This document shows, piece after piece, positions 1 through 9,945 of a stretch of DNA of 20,792 nt. The translations under genes were made by a program, and so were the position numbers. The DNA is from Gnetum montanum (lineage: Eukaryota > Streptophyta > Gnetopsida > Gnetales > Gnetaceae), in NCBI GenBank assembly GCA_015680685.1, contig MNCI01026436.1, positions 1 through 20,792 of the forward strand. The letters are read 5' to 3'. The notes beneath the pieces were generated by a model. The model searched no databases. It was not told where the DNA came from and saw only the letters and a program-made list of their open reading frames with translations. The first letter of the stretch is position 1, and every line of letters starts with the position of its first letter.

Positions 1-620
1 ATTTGTAATCAAGAAGAGGAGGTAGCTCTTAATGAAATTATTTTACACAAAACCTCATCAATATAAAAGACTATCACCGATATTGGGGAAAGGATAGATC
101 AAATGTGGTAATTGATGAATGAAAAAGTTACAACCAACTTGAAAATCATAGAGAAGGTAAAGTAGGTAGGATCAACTAATCAAGATAAAAAAGGAACAAA
201 ATTTAAAAAAAATAGGTAGGGATAGTTATTGATAAAAAGAAAAAGTAGTTACAGTAGAAGAGGTTACAGACTCATGTTTAGAGGAGAATTGTTGTAACAT
301 CTATTAGTATGAACATATAAAGAGCTACTGCCTAGTTATGTTACATCTACAAGAGTCTAGGACTTTTACTTTGAATCCCAAGTTTGTGGAAAAGTGAATG
401 TTAAAGAGATTACCATATCCACAAGACAAATTATAAATAGTCTTGCAACCAATAGTAATATCCAAATGGGACTCCACAACCTCAAGACTACTATCAACAA
501 CAATGGCAAAACCCATAGTCATGGAGGATGTCATCATCAAATCAATAGTATTCTTATTGCTATTTGAACTCTTATGAATACACTATTTCTCCTAATGGTT
601 CTACTACCATGCCTCAACTT
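1..620 (+). pseudogene. gag C-terminal fragment of an LTR retrotransposon, related to the minus-strand gag of this window
   Basis: Frame-shifting plus-strand translation gives ICNQEEEVALNEIILHKTS from base 1, then VTVEEVTDSCLEENCCNIY and YEHIKSYCLVMLHLQ (about 246-350), then a Q/S/Y-rich tail containing QWQNP-stop-SW and LNSYEY. These match in order the minus-strand gag at 13440-12830: FCVGQEESLLDEVVNRK, VTVEGITE...CDICQYEHPKGCF, and QWHQP-stop-SW...LNSYGY. The block includes what is left of a zinc-knuckle-like cysteine motif (CNIY here, CDIC there). Several stops and frame changes make it non-coding now. The gene starts left of the window. After about 620 the match to the other copy is lost and no protease follows, so this element is internally deleted or truncated. 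The homology was read by eye in this window; the gag assignment follows from the other copy being linked to pol. Confidence 0.75.
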
Positions 621-1500
621 ATTGCTTACCCTCCTAAATACCTTTAACCCACAACATCTCCTATGGAATCACCATATACTAGAAGAATGTGATGAACAAA
701 GAGATAAACAAAACTAGAATAGAACATAAAAAAGAAAACATATTTGGATCCTCTCAAATATAAATACCTTCTAGTCCAACTGCATATGTGTCTCAAAATG
801 ATCAAAACCTGATTATCATCTATGTTAAGTAGGCTAACAAACAAAAACATACACAACTAAAGATGATGAACATGAAGCCTATAGTATTGATCTAGGAAAT
901 ATGAAATCTATTTTCTAAATTCTTGTCCATGAGTTTAGTCTTAGAGGAGATGCTCCATCTTGAATCAAGAATTGATAAGTTCCTTTTCACTTTTTTTTTT
1001 TTTACAATTTTTTATCTTTTTTCTATTTTTGAAATTTTTTCAATTCTTGATACATTTTACATTTTCTATTATTTTTCTTTTCTTGAGTCATTTCCTTTGT
1101 GTTTTATGGATATTTACTATGTTTTTTTAATAATTTTTCGAGTTATCATGCAAAAATCAACATCATGTGTTGGCTTTTTATCCTATACTATCAAGATGAT
1201 TGGGTGAATAATTAGGTAAAGTAATGAGACCACATCATTCATTCCTCTAGTTTGTATAATAAGAGGTCTTTCTCATGAGAGTAATATGGTTCTTTTTACA
1301 TGAAACTAAAATTAACTCATAATCATTATGCCTTGAAGAAAGTAGGAAAGATCAAGAGGAAATGAAAACGGGTGTGACACCAAGGGGATTTGCATATTAT
1401 TTGGATTTTCTTGATGCATCTTACTACTCCATCGGTTTATGTCATTACTCGTGTATTAATTTTAATGGAAGCATTTTTTCAAATAAGTTTTGTCTTAACA
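620..1500. other. AT-rich non-coding stretch with a T-rich tract
   Basis: I recognise no gene here. About 985-1140 is strongly T-rich on the plus strand, with a run of 13 T at 991-1003. It is open for 94 codons on the plus strand (923-1207) only because TTT, TTC and ATT codons dominate; the Phe/Ile/Leu-rich product has no recognisable motif. A comparable T-rich tract, read on the minus strand, follows the integrase of the large gypsy element (about 8760-8580). This may therefore be the 3' untranslated part of the plus-strand element whose gag lies at 1-620. That link is inference from base composition and order only. Confidence 0.4.
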
Positions 1501-1506
1501 AGTCAC

Positions 1507-1740
1507 TAGAAAGACATGTTACTCATGCTTGAAGATAGTCCTTTGGTAAGGAAAGCATAGTTACAAATTAATTAATTCAAAAAAGAAAATTAATTTTTGG
1601 GGTACCATTGAAAAGAAATGTTACCCATGCTTAAAGGTAGGACAATTTTAAGAATTCCAAAGGTCTCTTGGACTAGTCTTATTGTGCGACTGAAAAGACT
1701 TGTTACCCATGCCTAAAGGCACCCCTCTAACTAGTGACCA
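1507..1740 (+). repeat. Three imperfect copies of a ~30-bp motif
   Basis: Copies lie at about 1507-1535, 1608-1638 and 1690-1720, each carrying a version of AAAGACWTGTTACCCATGC followed by TTAAAGG or CTAAAGG. Spacing between copies is about 101 and 82 bases, so this is not a simple head-to-tail satellite. The third copy is the best match to an inverted copy at 7981-8030 and shares flanks with it (GACT before, CTCTAACTA after). The centre of the third copy contains the palindrome TGCCTAAAGGCA. Function unknown; it is probably part of the untranslated region of the element family. Confidence 0.7.
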
Positions 1741-2878
1741 CGTTTTATCAAAAGTATAATGTTTAATGAATTAATTAATCAAAAATACTTTCTTCTTTTC
1801 TTTTTGTTGAGTAGTGATTTTTTCATATGGCTGTGGAGGTCCTATGATGATAAGTTAGGAATGATGTTATGTGGTATCACTAGCAATGATATGGACTTGG
1901 TCTGAAACCTGGACATATAGGTATGATAATCATCTTAATCACAATTGTTACAATAACCTATTGTAGACATGGTAAGATACCTCACGTTCCAATCTCTATA
2001 ATCCCTTCTCATCCCATTATTCACATCACTACTAGATGCAATTATGTGCCTAATGGTTTTGTATAGTATAGTGTAGGATCCTAATAAATGGAGTTCCATG
2101 TTGTTTGAAACAAAGACATGATCTACATATAACTTCTAAGGTACCCATAGATATCTCTAGAAGTGATTATGTAAGGATATCATGGCAAGAGCCTACTTTG
2201 AGAAGGACCTACTTGCATGACTTTTATTGATCATGGCTCTAAATCAAAATCTCATATATCTAAGCACATCATGGGTAACTTCTTAAAATTTATGCATGAT
2301 TGTGGGACTACTTCTTATTAATTTTGATTAATTTCTAATGCTATTATATTGAAATTGCCTCAAAGTTTAATATTTCATGTTCATTTTAAAACTTCATATT
2401 TTTCAATATTCTAATGCATTTGCAATATCTTACAAATACATTAGTTATTTGAAGAATTGTAAGCTTTTAGAGTTAAGCTCATTTGTTGTGGGGGCTAAGG
2501 ATATAATTTTTGAAAATTTTATAACACCCATTTTCAAACATTATGGTAACTAATAGTAAAAATAATCAAAATGACTCAAATAACTTGATGATTTTAGTTA
2601 GCTTGAAGCCTTAGAAATGTTATCTCACAATTACCTTAAGCCTAAATGCTTAATTTTTTAAAATTTTAAGCTAACCAAGAACTAAAAAAAGGCATTAATC
2701 ATTAAGGAAAATATTTCCAAAACTAACATTGATTCTTTGATAATTGCAAATGATGCTTAAATGAATGCCTAAGGCCAAAGGTTTTCTGCAAGGCAAGGAA
2801 AAGAGGCCAAGAGAAGGATAGAGGAGGACATGCCCATGGATAAGTAGCACAAAAAAATTAATTTTTAAACATCACGTG
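1741..2878. other. No gene recognised; AT-rich sequence
   Basis: All six frames are short and give no recognisable protein. Short runs such as TTAATTAATTAATC occur around 1770. The stretch lies outside the predicted left border of the minus-strand gypsy element at 2879. It is presumably either the rest of the plus-strand element that begins at the window's left edge or older host sequence. Confidence 0.4.
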
Positions 2879-3632
2879 TGATGAGCAGCAAGTACCCCTA
2901 TGCTCAACCATATGAATCACTAAGCGTTCACATGCGATTCAGTTGAATTTCGTGGACTCCTCGTCTTTCAGTACACTAACCTCAAGAAAGTGAACTTGTC
3001 CTAGAAGTCATTCATTGTCTTCCCAATTACGCTTGTGATATACAAAGGTATGGTTAAGTGTAATCAAGGCATATGATTTTTATTATTTTATGTTTTATGT
3101 TCTTGGTGCTTTAAGATAGAGAAATGAAGTAATTTAATAGCTAATTTAATTTAACTAATTAATTAATCTCTAACTAATCCTAACATTAGTATCCAATTCC
3201 ACTTTTTGTACACATCCTGAATGCATACAACACTACTGGGCTACCAAGTGCTAAGTGCTACTAGGATTACCAAGTATTGTATGTTATGCTTGAAGTGGTT
3301 GTACTTATGTGTTTAATCTATTTAGCTTAATCAATTAAGTAATTAGTTGAAGTCTAGTTTAGCTTAATTAATTGCACAATTAATAAAAATAGTAAATGTA
3401 GAAATAAATTATTAATCTATTTCAAGTGCTTCAAGGTTTGATCAAAAGGTTCATCTTTATTACCGTTCACACTAGTGTGCTCATATACATTAGGGTTCGA
3501 ATAAAGATCTGTACACTTTATGACTCCTACTGCAGGTGCTTAGAGAAATATTCTAACTCTCAAATAACAAAACTACAAGAGCTATGCTATAACTATGGCA
3601 TGACTTGCCCATAAACATGGCTAGTGAGCATG

Positions 3633-3640
3633 TATTTATA
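3633..3640 (-). promoter_or_regulatory. TATA box in the predicted LTR
   Basis: The minus strand reads TATAAATA here, the plant TATA consensus, in the same orientation as the gypsy element. It sits 143 bases inside the predicted LTR start, leaving a short U3 region upstream. Transcription would start about 30 bases further along the minus strand, near 3600. Confidence 0.45.
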
Positions 3641-3688
3641 GACTTTATTGTGGATCTATGTCAATAAGACCTCATAAATGTAGCAAAC

Positions 3689-3704
3689 GCTACGTTGACG
3701 TAGC
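3689..3704. promoter_or_regulatory. Palindrome in the putative U3 region containing TGACG
   Basis: GCTACGT, a 2-base spacer TG, and ACGTAGC form a perfect 7-bp inverted repeat. It contains TGACG/ACGT cores, the type of site bound by plant bZIP factors of the TGA class. A TGAGTCA (AP-1/GCN4-like) motif follows at about 3713-3719. Both lie between the predicted LTR start and the TATA box, where enhancer sites are expected. Function is inferred from motif and position only. Confidence 0.35.
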
Positions 3705-3881
3705 CCCATCGATGAGTCAACACCATGTAGATGAGGTTGCATCAACAAGGGTCCATCGACACGAGACTTTGACACTTCATCATACCCCCATGACTAAATG
3801 AAAAATTTTTCTTAAGTTCTTTTACAAAATTGGAAAAGTATGGGATGATTGACTAACTCTTGGCATAACAAAACTGAGTGC

Positions 3882-6748
3882 TTAAGTGTACAAATCAACA
3901 TCATTATAGAAATTTGTGGTGTTAATTACACAAATTTGAACACCATGACATGACCACTCAAAACTAGATAGCACATCCTCTGATGACATGAAGGTAGTTG
4001 AGAAGATCAAATAGTCCCAGGTAGTGGAGGCTCTTGAGGTTCTGAAGGACCTTTGCCAACTTCGAGCATGTGTGATAGCTAAGGCAACTATGGCTATCTT
4101 GCTGCAGTGGATACCTTTGGTGGAAGGAGAACGGAATCCATTAATGCCTTCATCTTCTCCCAAGGATAGAGCATTACTAGGAACAGTTTGTTAACGTTGA
4201 TGAACTAGGCAATGAATTTTTTATGTTTGACATCAAATGCCTTCACTACATTTTGTATCTCCTGGTAGTCATTCATTCTTTTGGCCAGGTTCTCAATAGC
4301 AAATATCTTATCAGTGTATTTTCCCTTAAGAACCTCAAGTTTAGCATTTGACACTGCAAGCTTTTGTTTGGTGTCCTTGTGGTGCTTGAACTTGGCCTCG
4401 TACAACAAGTATGAGCTAGCCACTACTTTTCAAGTTCTAATGGTGGTCATCTAGAAGTAACATATCCAAGTTCACATATCGAAGATTGGCAAGCTCCATA
4501 TATTTTCATTTTCTCAATTTACAAATCCTTTAGGTAAATTTTTGCTTTATTGTACTAAATAATCTCATCAATGATGGGTTGCCATAATTCATGTCCTTGT
4601 TGGAGTTACTAGAGGGTCTCATTCACCTTTGCCTTCACCACTTGAATATGTTTCTTATTTACTTCTTTCTATAGGCTGACTTGGTCTCTATAAAGGTTCT
4701 TGACTCTCTTGAATTTGAGAGCCTCTGATTTCAAGGCGACTACTTCTATTATAGTCATTTGGTGAAGGGCACAAACCTTCTCCATGGAGAGGTTTCTATT
4801 TTTAGCTATCAATCTCCTTAACTCTATGTTTGCTCTAGCTAGTTGCTCCTATTGTTGATGGATAAAGTCAGTTAATTTTTGTTTATGTGCACTAACGTTT
4901 TGTAGGCAATGGTTTTTTGTGGTCAACTACACATTCTCCTAACAGGTCAAATCCAAGGCCTTATAAATTTTATGTTGGATGGTCTCTGCCAAGGATTGAT
5001 AGAGCCCCATCATCTCCATTGTACCCTCAGCCCCTTTCAGCCTAGTTTGAATCTGTTCAAGAGTTTCATGCTCTTAATTCAACAACTTCAATAGCCAAGC
5101 ATTCATTTAACTCCTTGCCTATTTCGTGTTACCCTTTCAAAATAATGTTCTTCCCCCTTACCTCTAGCAGCTTTAAATGGGTTGTAGTAATACTATTTAG
5201 AAGATCAAAGACATCTAGAAGTGATTACCTAGTTCTTACTAGTTGGTCTAGAAGTTGTTCATGTTGTGCTACTCTTAATCTATCACCTATGATCCCTATA
5301 GACATCTATGCATCTTTAAGTGCAATGATGTCTAGTACAGACACCATAGGTTCATTAAGTGTTTTAGCAATTCTATCAGCAACCATCTCTTTTTCTATTT
5401 CTTACCCTTGGTACTACATCACCAATACTATTGTCCCCTTTTCTTCCTCCAAGCATACCAAGGAGGTCCTGGTGTTCCTAGAAATCTCTAGGAGTGGTTG
5501 CTTTGTTGAGAGAGATATCCTTACCTCTTTGGCCCTAGGATTTGAGCTCATAGAAAACTACGTTCGTTGGGTAGAGAAAATGAATCCACCTCCTCCCATC
5601 AAGCTGACTATTTGGGTTACCTCATTTAGGTGGCTCATCGTTGGCCAGTATTTAGATGGTTCTCCATCACTTGTGCTTGCTTATTACTCTTTCTTGTTAA
5701 AGATTCATTCTCGATACTCATGTAATCATTGGGATGTTGTAGTGATGTCTGGCATAATTTTTTGAGTGGTAGGTGGAGGTCGTGGCTACTCCTCTTCTTG
5801 AATGCTTATTGTAGGCATTTTTTCCTTCATCATCTCTACCTAATTAGTGGTTAGAGTGTGTCAAAAAACATCATTCTTATAGTGGACTATTCCTCTCCTT
5901 TGACATAGTTTTCTAATGAGGCAAGGGAAGGGGAATGTCTTCCTTCCACATTCATTCTCCTTAAACTACTTCGCTATCTACAAATAGATCAGCTATGGAA
6001 GGTTGATGAGGAATCTCCCACTCAAAGTAACATAGGCATGGGTAGAAAAGGTAGTGATCTTGCTAGGCCTCACCGTGGGGTTTAGGTGAAAGGCCACAAT
6101 CTTGTAGTGGATTCTTTCTACTGATGTGAGTATCTTGTACTCCTTGCAGTTGGACAGCATAACACCACTGAATCCATTCCTTTTTGATGCTAGGGTCCAC
6201 CTACATCAGAATCTTGATGAGATTCATCCTAGTTTCAGGCAATCTAAGTGCCTCTACAATGGCCTTCACTGAGTAGGACATTAACATGTCCTGACAATTG
6301 AACCAAGCTACCTGTTGTTCCAAAATAAGAATGTCTATCCCATATACCACTCCCTACTAGAAGTGATCATTGGCCACATGGGAGATGTCTTTAGTTGGTC
6401 CTATACCTCTTTAAGTGCTTTCTCTAAGAAAGAGCCAAAGTTTAACTCTTGGAGCACTATTTTCTGGACCTCCCTTAACCTAATTTGATTTAGGTAGGCC
6501 TCTATCAAGGTCACCTCAAGGTTTGCTTGCTAATCTAGAGCCTCATCTCGATGGGAATGTTTTGTTGTTGCTACTTGTTCTAGAATCTAACTAATAGGTT
6601 CCACTTCAGCCTCTTCTCTAAGAGGTCCCATGGCATGAGTTGCAATTGGTTCTTCTTGGGCCTGTTCTTGGTCCCATCCCTTTCCTGGCAATTTCTCCCT
6701 ATGTTGAGATGGTCCTCCTTCCTACGTGTGTTTGCCTTTTGGTGCCAT
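3882..6748 (-). pseudogene. Extra ORF after pol: long coiled-coil protein of unknown function
   Basis: From an ATG at 6748 the minus strand starts MAPKGKHT-stop-EGG, a lysine-, glutamine- and glutamate-rich N-terminus. Coding-like sequence continues for about 950 codons, broken by stops and frameshifts, to about 3882. The middle and C-terminal parts are strongly helical, with heptad-like Leu/Ile/Val, Lys and Glu spacing: VLDIIALKDA, RVAQHEQLLDQL, LARANIELRRLIAKN, HIQVVKAKVNETL, and a 72-codon open stretch (4423-4205) with KQKLAVSNAKLEVLKGKY. I see no transmembrane segment, signal peptide or enzyme motif. An N-terminal stretch (SVKAIVEALRLPE, about 6250) faintly recalls plant transposon-associated proteins. 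Position between pol and the LTR matches the env-like or ORF3 slot of Athila-type elements, but nothing seen supports an envelope function. Confidence 0.6.
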
Positions 6749-7980
6749 CTATGGTCACAACACATCCATGGGTTAGTAGATATAATGTGTAATTTTGAAT
6801 ATTTGAATACCTTATCTCGTTAGTTAGTTACACTTGGCTACGATTGGACCATGGAAAATTGATTATTTTATTCTTAGTTTATTAATTAAATTTTATTATA
6901 AGTGTCATCGAAGCTCTTTGGAAGGGTTTAACTTCTATAATTTGGTGTTTAAATGTTGATTTCTTAGTTAAACCTTTGTGGGAGCTAGAAAAATGCTTTT
7001 AAAAAATGATCAAAAATGGCACATTTGTGGCACCCACGACTAAGAGCTTACATCCAGGAGCTACAAGTTGAAGAATGGAGTTGTTTGGATAAAAGATTAA
7101 GAAGTTATAGGCTCTAGAAGGTTTTATGCTCTGAAAATTTGAAAAACTCCCTTTGCATTTGTGAGAAAATGTGAAAATTTCTATGGGGGATCATTTTTGT
7201 GTTACATCAATGAGCCCGCGTATATGCATGGGCTCTATTGATAGGGCCTTGTTTATAGTTTCTGTAAATAAAATTTCAAACTTGAATATTTAAAAAACTA
7301 CAAGGAATTTTTTAATGAATTTGGGATTCATGAAGTTTTAGAAAAGCTAAGAATATGATGAAATTATTGAAGAGGATATTTGAAAGCTCAAACATTCAAA
7401 AATTTGATTGAAAATATGTGAATTAAAGAAAATATGTGAAGGAGCACATGGTTAGATGCAGAAGATGGATGTACAAAAGATTTTGATTGCAAGAATGCCC
7501 AAGGATAAGGCGCTTAATGAACCCAACCAAGAGATATACAAGTGGATTCTCCCCATAGCAGGCACATGCCTTGTTTGCCCTTGCATAACCTCAACCTAAG
7601 GAGTCCATGGGTTCCATAGGTTAATGGCTGATGGAAGCGATGGACCAAAACCCGAAAGATTCTACCAAAGAATTCAAGTATGTTAGACAAAGAGATTGAA
7701 CAAGAACATGGACATCGGAAATGAAGGGAGTTATGAGTAGAATGGGTAGACAATGGAGAAGGTGAAATGGAGTTTTGAATTTAGGTCATAAGAATTCCCT
7801 TGTGAACTTGTGTTTAATTGATCTAAAAAGATCCATTCTTAGTCCAAAATAAAACCAACCACTATTAGTGACTTTGCATTGCCATTCAAGATCGATCCAC
7901 CCCCTTGAGCCACAAGAGTGCTCCGATAGAACAACCACCATTCCTTAAGAAGAAGAAAAGAGAAGTAGATAGTGAGAGAG
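6749..7980. other. Spacer between the extra ORF and pol of the gypsy element
   Basis: This is non-coding on both strands as far as I can tell. An open frame of 79 codons at 7753-7514 (minus) has no recognisable motif and unremarkable composition. The stretch is AT-rich and holds a clear inverted repeat at 7206-7242. On the minus strand it would be the leader upstream of the extra ORF. Confidence 0.4.
7206..7242. other. Hairpin-forming inverted repeat
   Basis: ATCAATGAGCCC (7206-7217) pairs with GGGCTCTATTGAT (7230-7242), leaving one unpaired base in the right arm and a 12-base loop. The loop is itself rich in alternating purine/pyrimidine (GCGTATATGCAT). It lies in the pol-to-extra-ORF spacer of the gypsy element. 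It is also one of the few GC-rich spots in this AT-rich spacer. No function can be assigned. Confidence 0.6.
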
Positions 7981-8030
7981 GGCCTTAGTTAGAGAGGACC
8001 TTTAGGCATGGGTAACATGTCTTTTTAGTC
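7981..8030 (-). repeat. Inverted fourth copy of the 1507-1740 repeat
   Basis: Read on the minus strand from 8030, this begins GACTAAAAAGACATGTTACC and continues CATGCCTAAAGGTCCTCTC and TAACTAAGGCC. It matches 1688-1740 on the plus strand over roughly 50 bases with few differences. Only one copy is present here, against three at 1507-1740. Its strand agrees with the minus-strand element, just as the 1507-1740 copies agree with the plus-strand gag fragment. This suggests a conserved untranslated segment of one element family. Confidence 0.7.
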
Positions 8031-8883
8031 CTATAACTAGTGTTTGTAGTCTGTTTATTTGTCTAAGGGTGTGCTATGAATTCCCATCATGTTTCTTTCT
8101 CTTTATTTTTTATTATTTTGTTTTGTTTTTGTTTTCTCTCTCTCTTTTTGGATGGGAACCACAACATGCAAAGACTTATTCAACTTCCTATTATTGGTTG
8201 ACATAGAATGGTAAGAAGTCTATAAAAACACTCATGCACCTAAGTAATTAGAAGAGTACAAAGAGTATTGAGTGTCCTTGAAGTCACACCATGTGCAAAC
8301 CTTTGTATCCTTTCCAATTCTAGAAACTACCAAGGTCATAAATTTGTTAAAAGTTTATTTAATGAAAGGAACCTCATACTTTCAAAACAAGGAAAACCAT
8401 AGAGTTTGTGGATGGGTGGATGTCATGGACTCACTGCTTGTTCCATGAAAAAGAAACTAGGTCTTAGCCATTGGTAAAAAAATTCAAACATAGAAACCAG
8501 ACATTAGCAAACAAAATATTAAGCACAAACCACCATTAGCAACAACTATAGCACCACTATGTCCTATTGGCACAAAGCACATTTATTAAAAAAAATTAAA
8601 AAATCACACTAAAATAAAGTAAAATATATAAGAAAGTGTAAAATATTCAAGAAAAATTCAAATGTACTAATAATGGTGTAAAATAGGAAAGAGTTTTAAA
8701 AATCAAAAAGCTGTAAAATAAATAATTTGTAAAAACAAATGTGTAAAAAATAGGAAAACTAAGGAGCCACATATGTGATGAATGGCCATCTCTCCCATGA
8801 CTGAGTTAGAAGGAGTAGATCTAAAAAATTAAGCATGGTTGTCCATCCCTTGAGGTATTTGTTGCACTGGCTCACTTGGGCTT
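8031..8883. other. AT-rich untranslated region downstream of the gypsy integrase
   Basis: No gene seen. It contains a pyrimidine-rich tract with a short CT repeat (about 8135-8146) and a strongly A-rich plus strand at 8580-8760, which is T-rich in the element's own orientation. It follows the end of pol on the minus strand, so it is probably the post-pol untranslated region. Confidence 0.4.
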
Positions 8884-9945
8884 GTGGAAAGGCTTTATCT
8901 ATTGGATGTTGACCAACTGCTTCTTGTTTGGGCTTTCAAGTTTGTATATGATCATCACCCTCAAAGGAAAGGTTTCATCAATTATATAAGGCCCCTCCCA
9001 CAATGTTTGAAATTTGGTTGTTTGAGGAATGTGTATGGGGTTCCAATAAAGAAACTTATCTCTCAGTTGAAATTTCTCTTTCCATATCCTAAGGTCATGA
9101 TGTTGTTTGTTGAATGCCTTGTGCACTTCATTCAAGGATAGGGCCACTAATTGATTTTTGTCTAGCGTATTTAGGTTGATCAATCTTTCTTTTTGTGCCA
9201 GACTAAGGTTAAGATCCAATTCATAGGACATTGAGAGTGTATGGAGCTCAGATTGAATTGGGAGCATTGGAATTTTTCCATACACCAACTCATATGGAGA
9301 GTAGCCAATAAGAAGTTTCCATGTTAAGTAATACGTCTAAAGGGCATCATTGATTTTTTTGCTCCAATCTCTCCTTTACTTGCTAATAGTTCTTGTTAGA
9401 ATCTTTGTAATCTCCCTATTAGTCACCTCTACTTGACCATTGGCTTTGGGGTGATAGGGTGTTGTTAATTTATGTTCAACCCCCAAACATTGCATAAGAT
9501 TTCAAAAGGTAGCACTTGTAAAATGGGTTCCATTGTTAAAGATCAATGCACGTGGCATCCCAAACCTATTCACAACATTTTGTTGTACAAATCAAGTAGT
9601 AGCGGATGATGTACAATCGATGATGACTACTATTTCTACCCATTTAGTATAGTAGTCAATAGTAACAATTATATTTGCCTTCTCGTTGGACATGGGTGTC
9701 ATGGGATCCATGAACTATATGTCCCATATGTCAAAGGGCTCTAGTGATTGAATCCATTGTTGAGGACCCTTTATTTATGCAGTCATCCCACCATCTTGTT
9801 GATACTGCTCACAAGATCGAACAAATTGGTGGGCATCCCTAAAGATTATGGGCCAAAAGTATCCTACCATTAGGATTTTTATGGCCATGCATCTCTTAGC
9901 ATAGTGGCCTCTACAATTACCCTCACGATCATCCTAGAGAATATG
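8884..9945 (-). pseudogene. Ty3/gypsy integrase with C-terminal extension
   Basis: The minus strand first gives a remnant of the zinc-binding N-terminal domain (GNCRGHYAKRCMA, VGYFWPIIF, VRSCEQYQQDGG, about 9930-9790). The core follows: MTPMSNEKANIIVTIDYYTK, FNNGTHF, TPYHPKANGQVEVTN (9464-9418) and YELVYGKIPMLPIQSEL. A C-terminal extension follows, open for 129 codons at 9288-8899, containing LSLAQKERLINLNTLD and TLWEGPYIIDE, as in many gymnosperm and Athila-like elements. Integrase joins the element DNA to the host genome using a D,D,E triad. Here the first Asp position (W-D-I-stop-F-M) is a stop and the second is Asn (NNGTHF); only the Glu in NGQVE remains. It cannot be active. Confidence 0.88.

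Larger units (their letters stand above)
2879..3782 (-). repeat. Predicted 3' LTR of the minus-strand gypsy element (904 bp)
   Basis: The interval reads TGATGAGC at its left end and CTTCATCA at its right end, so it has the TG...CA termini of an LTR and a 6-bp terminal inverted repeat (TGATGA/TCATCA). On the minus strand the sequence TGGGGGTA (complement of 3783-3790) directly precedes the start, as a polypurine tract should. A canonical TATAAATA lies about 143 bases into the LTR on the same strand. The flanks ACGTG and TACCC do not match, as expected for one LTR of a full element rather than a solo LTR. There is no second LTR in the window to confirm it. The 6-bp match was found by searching for it, so the left border is less certain than the right. 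Confidence 0.45.

Noticed and set aside
923-1207. 94-codon plus-strand frame with a hydrophobic product resembling a membrane protein
   Set aside because: The hydrophobicity comes from a T-rich tract; no conserved feature, and the surrounding sequence is non-coding.
3426-3614. 62-codon plus-strand frame
   Set aside because: It lies inside the predicted LTR on the opposite strand, has no motif and is of a length expected by chance.
5115-5765. 216-codon plus-strand open frame
   Set aside because: It lies opposite the decayed coiled-coil ORF of the gypsy element. The minus-strand reading gives coherent helical protein (VLDIIALKDA, RVAQHEQLLDQL), while this frame gives an unstructured mix with no motif.
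7514-7753. 79-codon minus-strand frame in the spacer
   Set aside because: Correct strand for the gypsy element but no recognisable motif, no link to pol or the extra ORF, and Cys/His content without zinc-site spacing.
8135-8146. CT microsatellite
   Set aside because: Only about six units; too short to report as a repeat locus.
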